A stretch of 33,958 bases of DNA from an uncultured Clostridium sp. GTDB taxonomy: Bacteria > Bacillota > Clostridia > TANB77 > CAG-508. This document shows, piece by piece, positions 33,099 to 33,958 of this stretch (positions are counted from its first letter, which is position 1; every line of letters begins with the position of its first letter). Location of the stretch: assembly GCA_947573555.1 (NCBI GenBank), contig CANPFO010000012.1, positions 1 through 33,958 on the forward strand, written 5' to 3'. The notes under the pieces were generated by a model. That model worked only from the letters and a program-made list of their open reading frames with translations, was not told the origin of the DNA and searched no databases. The position numbers were made by a program, and so were the translations under genes.

Positions 33099-33958
33099 TC
33101 ATTTAAAATAATCTTTTTTGGCAATTTCAATACATCTTTTCATCATACTTTCAATGCACTCAATATTTTTATTTGCATTAAAACATATTGGATTTACATT
33201 AATGCTAGATAACTTTTCAATATATTTTTTTATAGTAGCTGGAGCATAAAACTTTTTTATTTTATTCATACCAACCTTATTAACTTGTGTTATGAAGATA
33301 CAAAGTCTAGTCTTTATAATGTCTTTAAAATCACTATTGCTTATTATTTCTCTTGCTTTATCAACTCTATAGAATGTACCAGTATATAAGTAGTTTTTAA
33401 ATATTTCTATAAAATTTTCTATAAATGCACTTTTTGACCAAAAATTTTCAATATCTTGAGAAATACCATTTTGTATAAGGGAATTTTTTATCGCTCTTTT
33501 TTTAAGTTGCAATTCTATACGGAAAATTCCCTTATATTTTTTAGCACCTTCTAAATCTCCTTTTTCTAGTCTTTCCCTTTCCTTTTGATACAAATTTAGA
33601 TTTCGCATACCGTACCTGCTACGAACAGCAAGAGAAGTTGAGTATATATGTTTTACACTCATATATTTATATTTATGTAAAAATTTTTTTAGCAAATCCA
33701 TTTTTACAATATCAAGTTCATTTTTTTCAAAATACAAATCAACAAAATAGTCAATGCGATTTACTTTTAACTCTATATTCTTTCTTTTAATCAATTCATA
33801 AGCAATTTGCTCAATTCTCCTTTTAAATTCTGCTAAATCACTTACACAAACCATATCTTTGTGCATAATATCTAATACATTAACCACCAATACCAGCACA
33901 CGAGAGGGGATATAATATTTTAATTCTATACCTTTATATGTTGCTTTATGGCAACATG
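33099..33958 (-). CDS. Replication initiator of the integrative element (5' partial)
   Basis: The frame stays open to the window edge, so the true start lies beyond base 33958; a GTG at 33899 is only the first possible start inside. The visible 286 residues include VNRIDYFVDLYFE (about residues 72-84), YGMRNLNLYQKERE and YKGIFRIELQLKKRAIKN, the pattern of rolling-circle initiators of the phage/plasmid gene II/X (Phage_CRI) type. Such proteins nick at an origin and start single-strand replication of excised elements. The catalytic Tyr cannot be assigned from this part. The 216-base gap to xis (32883-33098) is AT-rich with no gene. Confidence 0.7.
   Translation of the reverse strand, partial: CCHKATYKGIELKYYIPSRVLVLVVNVLDIMHKDMVCVSDLAEFKRRIEQIAYELIKRKNIELKVNRIDYFVDLYFEKNELDIVKMDLLKKFLHKYKYMSVKHIYSTSLAVRSRYGMRNLNLYQKERERLEKGDLEGAKKYKGIFRIELQLKKRAIKNSLIQNGISQDIENFWSKSAFIENFIEIFKNYLYTGTFYRVDKAREIISNSDFKDIIKTRLCIFITQVNKVGMNKIKKFYAPATIKKYIEKLSSINVNPICFNANKNIECIESMMKRCIEIAKKDYFK

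Larger units (their letters stand above)
31402..33958. mobile_element. Left end of an integrative element inserted behind rpsI
   Basis: int, xis and a rolling-circle-type rep gene, all on the minus strand, follow rpsI, with the end of int nearest the ribosomal gene. This is the standard layout of ICE or mobilisable-element ends integrated at rpsI. The attL core cannot be fixed without the other end, which lies outside the window. The left limit given is an estimate. Confidence 0.75.

Overview
The window is strongly AT-rich DNA from a spore-forming, low-GC Gram-positive bacterium of the Clostridia type, probably an uncultured gut lineage. The spore genes yqfC/yqfD, bofA, a spoVB-type flippase and a pdaA-type deacetylase, plus a glmS ribozyme, an agr system and cdaA, all point that way. 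I cannot place it more finely from sequence alone.

Layout. 81-6647 (minus strand): a membrane zinc peptidase, a YlbF-type protein, a DUF3048 protein, ybeY, an unrecognised 406-residue protein, yqfD, a structured repeat element, yqfC and a pdaA-like deacetylase. 6843-10016: a complete agr-type quorum-sensing locus, with regulator and kinase on the plus strand facing agrB-agrD on the minus strand. 10158-18597: an rluA-type pseudouridine synthase (frameshifted), a methyltransferase, a GT39-like membrane protein, uvrC, hpt, two GyrI-like proteins and a WYL regulator. 18818-20840: glmS ribozyme and glmS. 20841-28476: bofA and DUF2508, an orphan VirD4/TraG ATPase, a second copy of the structured element, a predicted metal exporter, a DUF2651-like protein, truA (frameshifted), cdaA and HU. 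28586-31401: a spoVB-like flippase (frameshifted), rplM and rpsI. 31402 to the end: the left end of an integrative element (int, xis, rolling-circle-type rep) lodged behind rpsI.

Main discovery. Three genes (rluA-type, truA, spoVB-type) are each interrupted by one extra base, and in all three it is a C just before a GGA or GGG glycine codon, so that the zero frame reads CGG. By my hand scan of the coding strands, these are the only three in-frame CGG codons in the window, against about 33 CGG trinucleotides in the other phases. CGA, CGC, CGT and AGA are all used normally. The simplest biological reading is that CGG is an unassigned (hungry) codon at which ribosomes move +1, skip the C and read the following GGN as glycine. 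In truA this restores the family-invariant GWQ motif. A sequencing or assembly artefact is the main alternative, but it would have to hit the same trinucleotide and phase three times.

Other notable structures. There are two copies of a 166-180 nt element with a conserved core inside perfectly paired but sequence-unrelated 26-bp and 32-bp outer stems. One copy splits the normally adjacent yqfC and yqfD. A 46-bp perfect palindrome gives two unrelated convergent genes the same eight-residue tail. Paired inverted repeats of a TGTGCCA-type hairpin abut stop codons. The AgrD precursor has two cysteines in its signal region.
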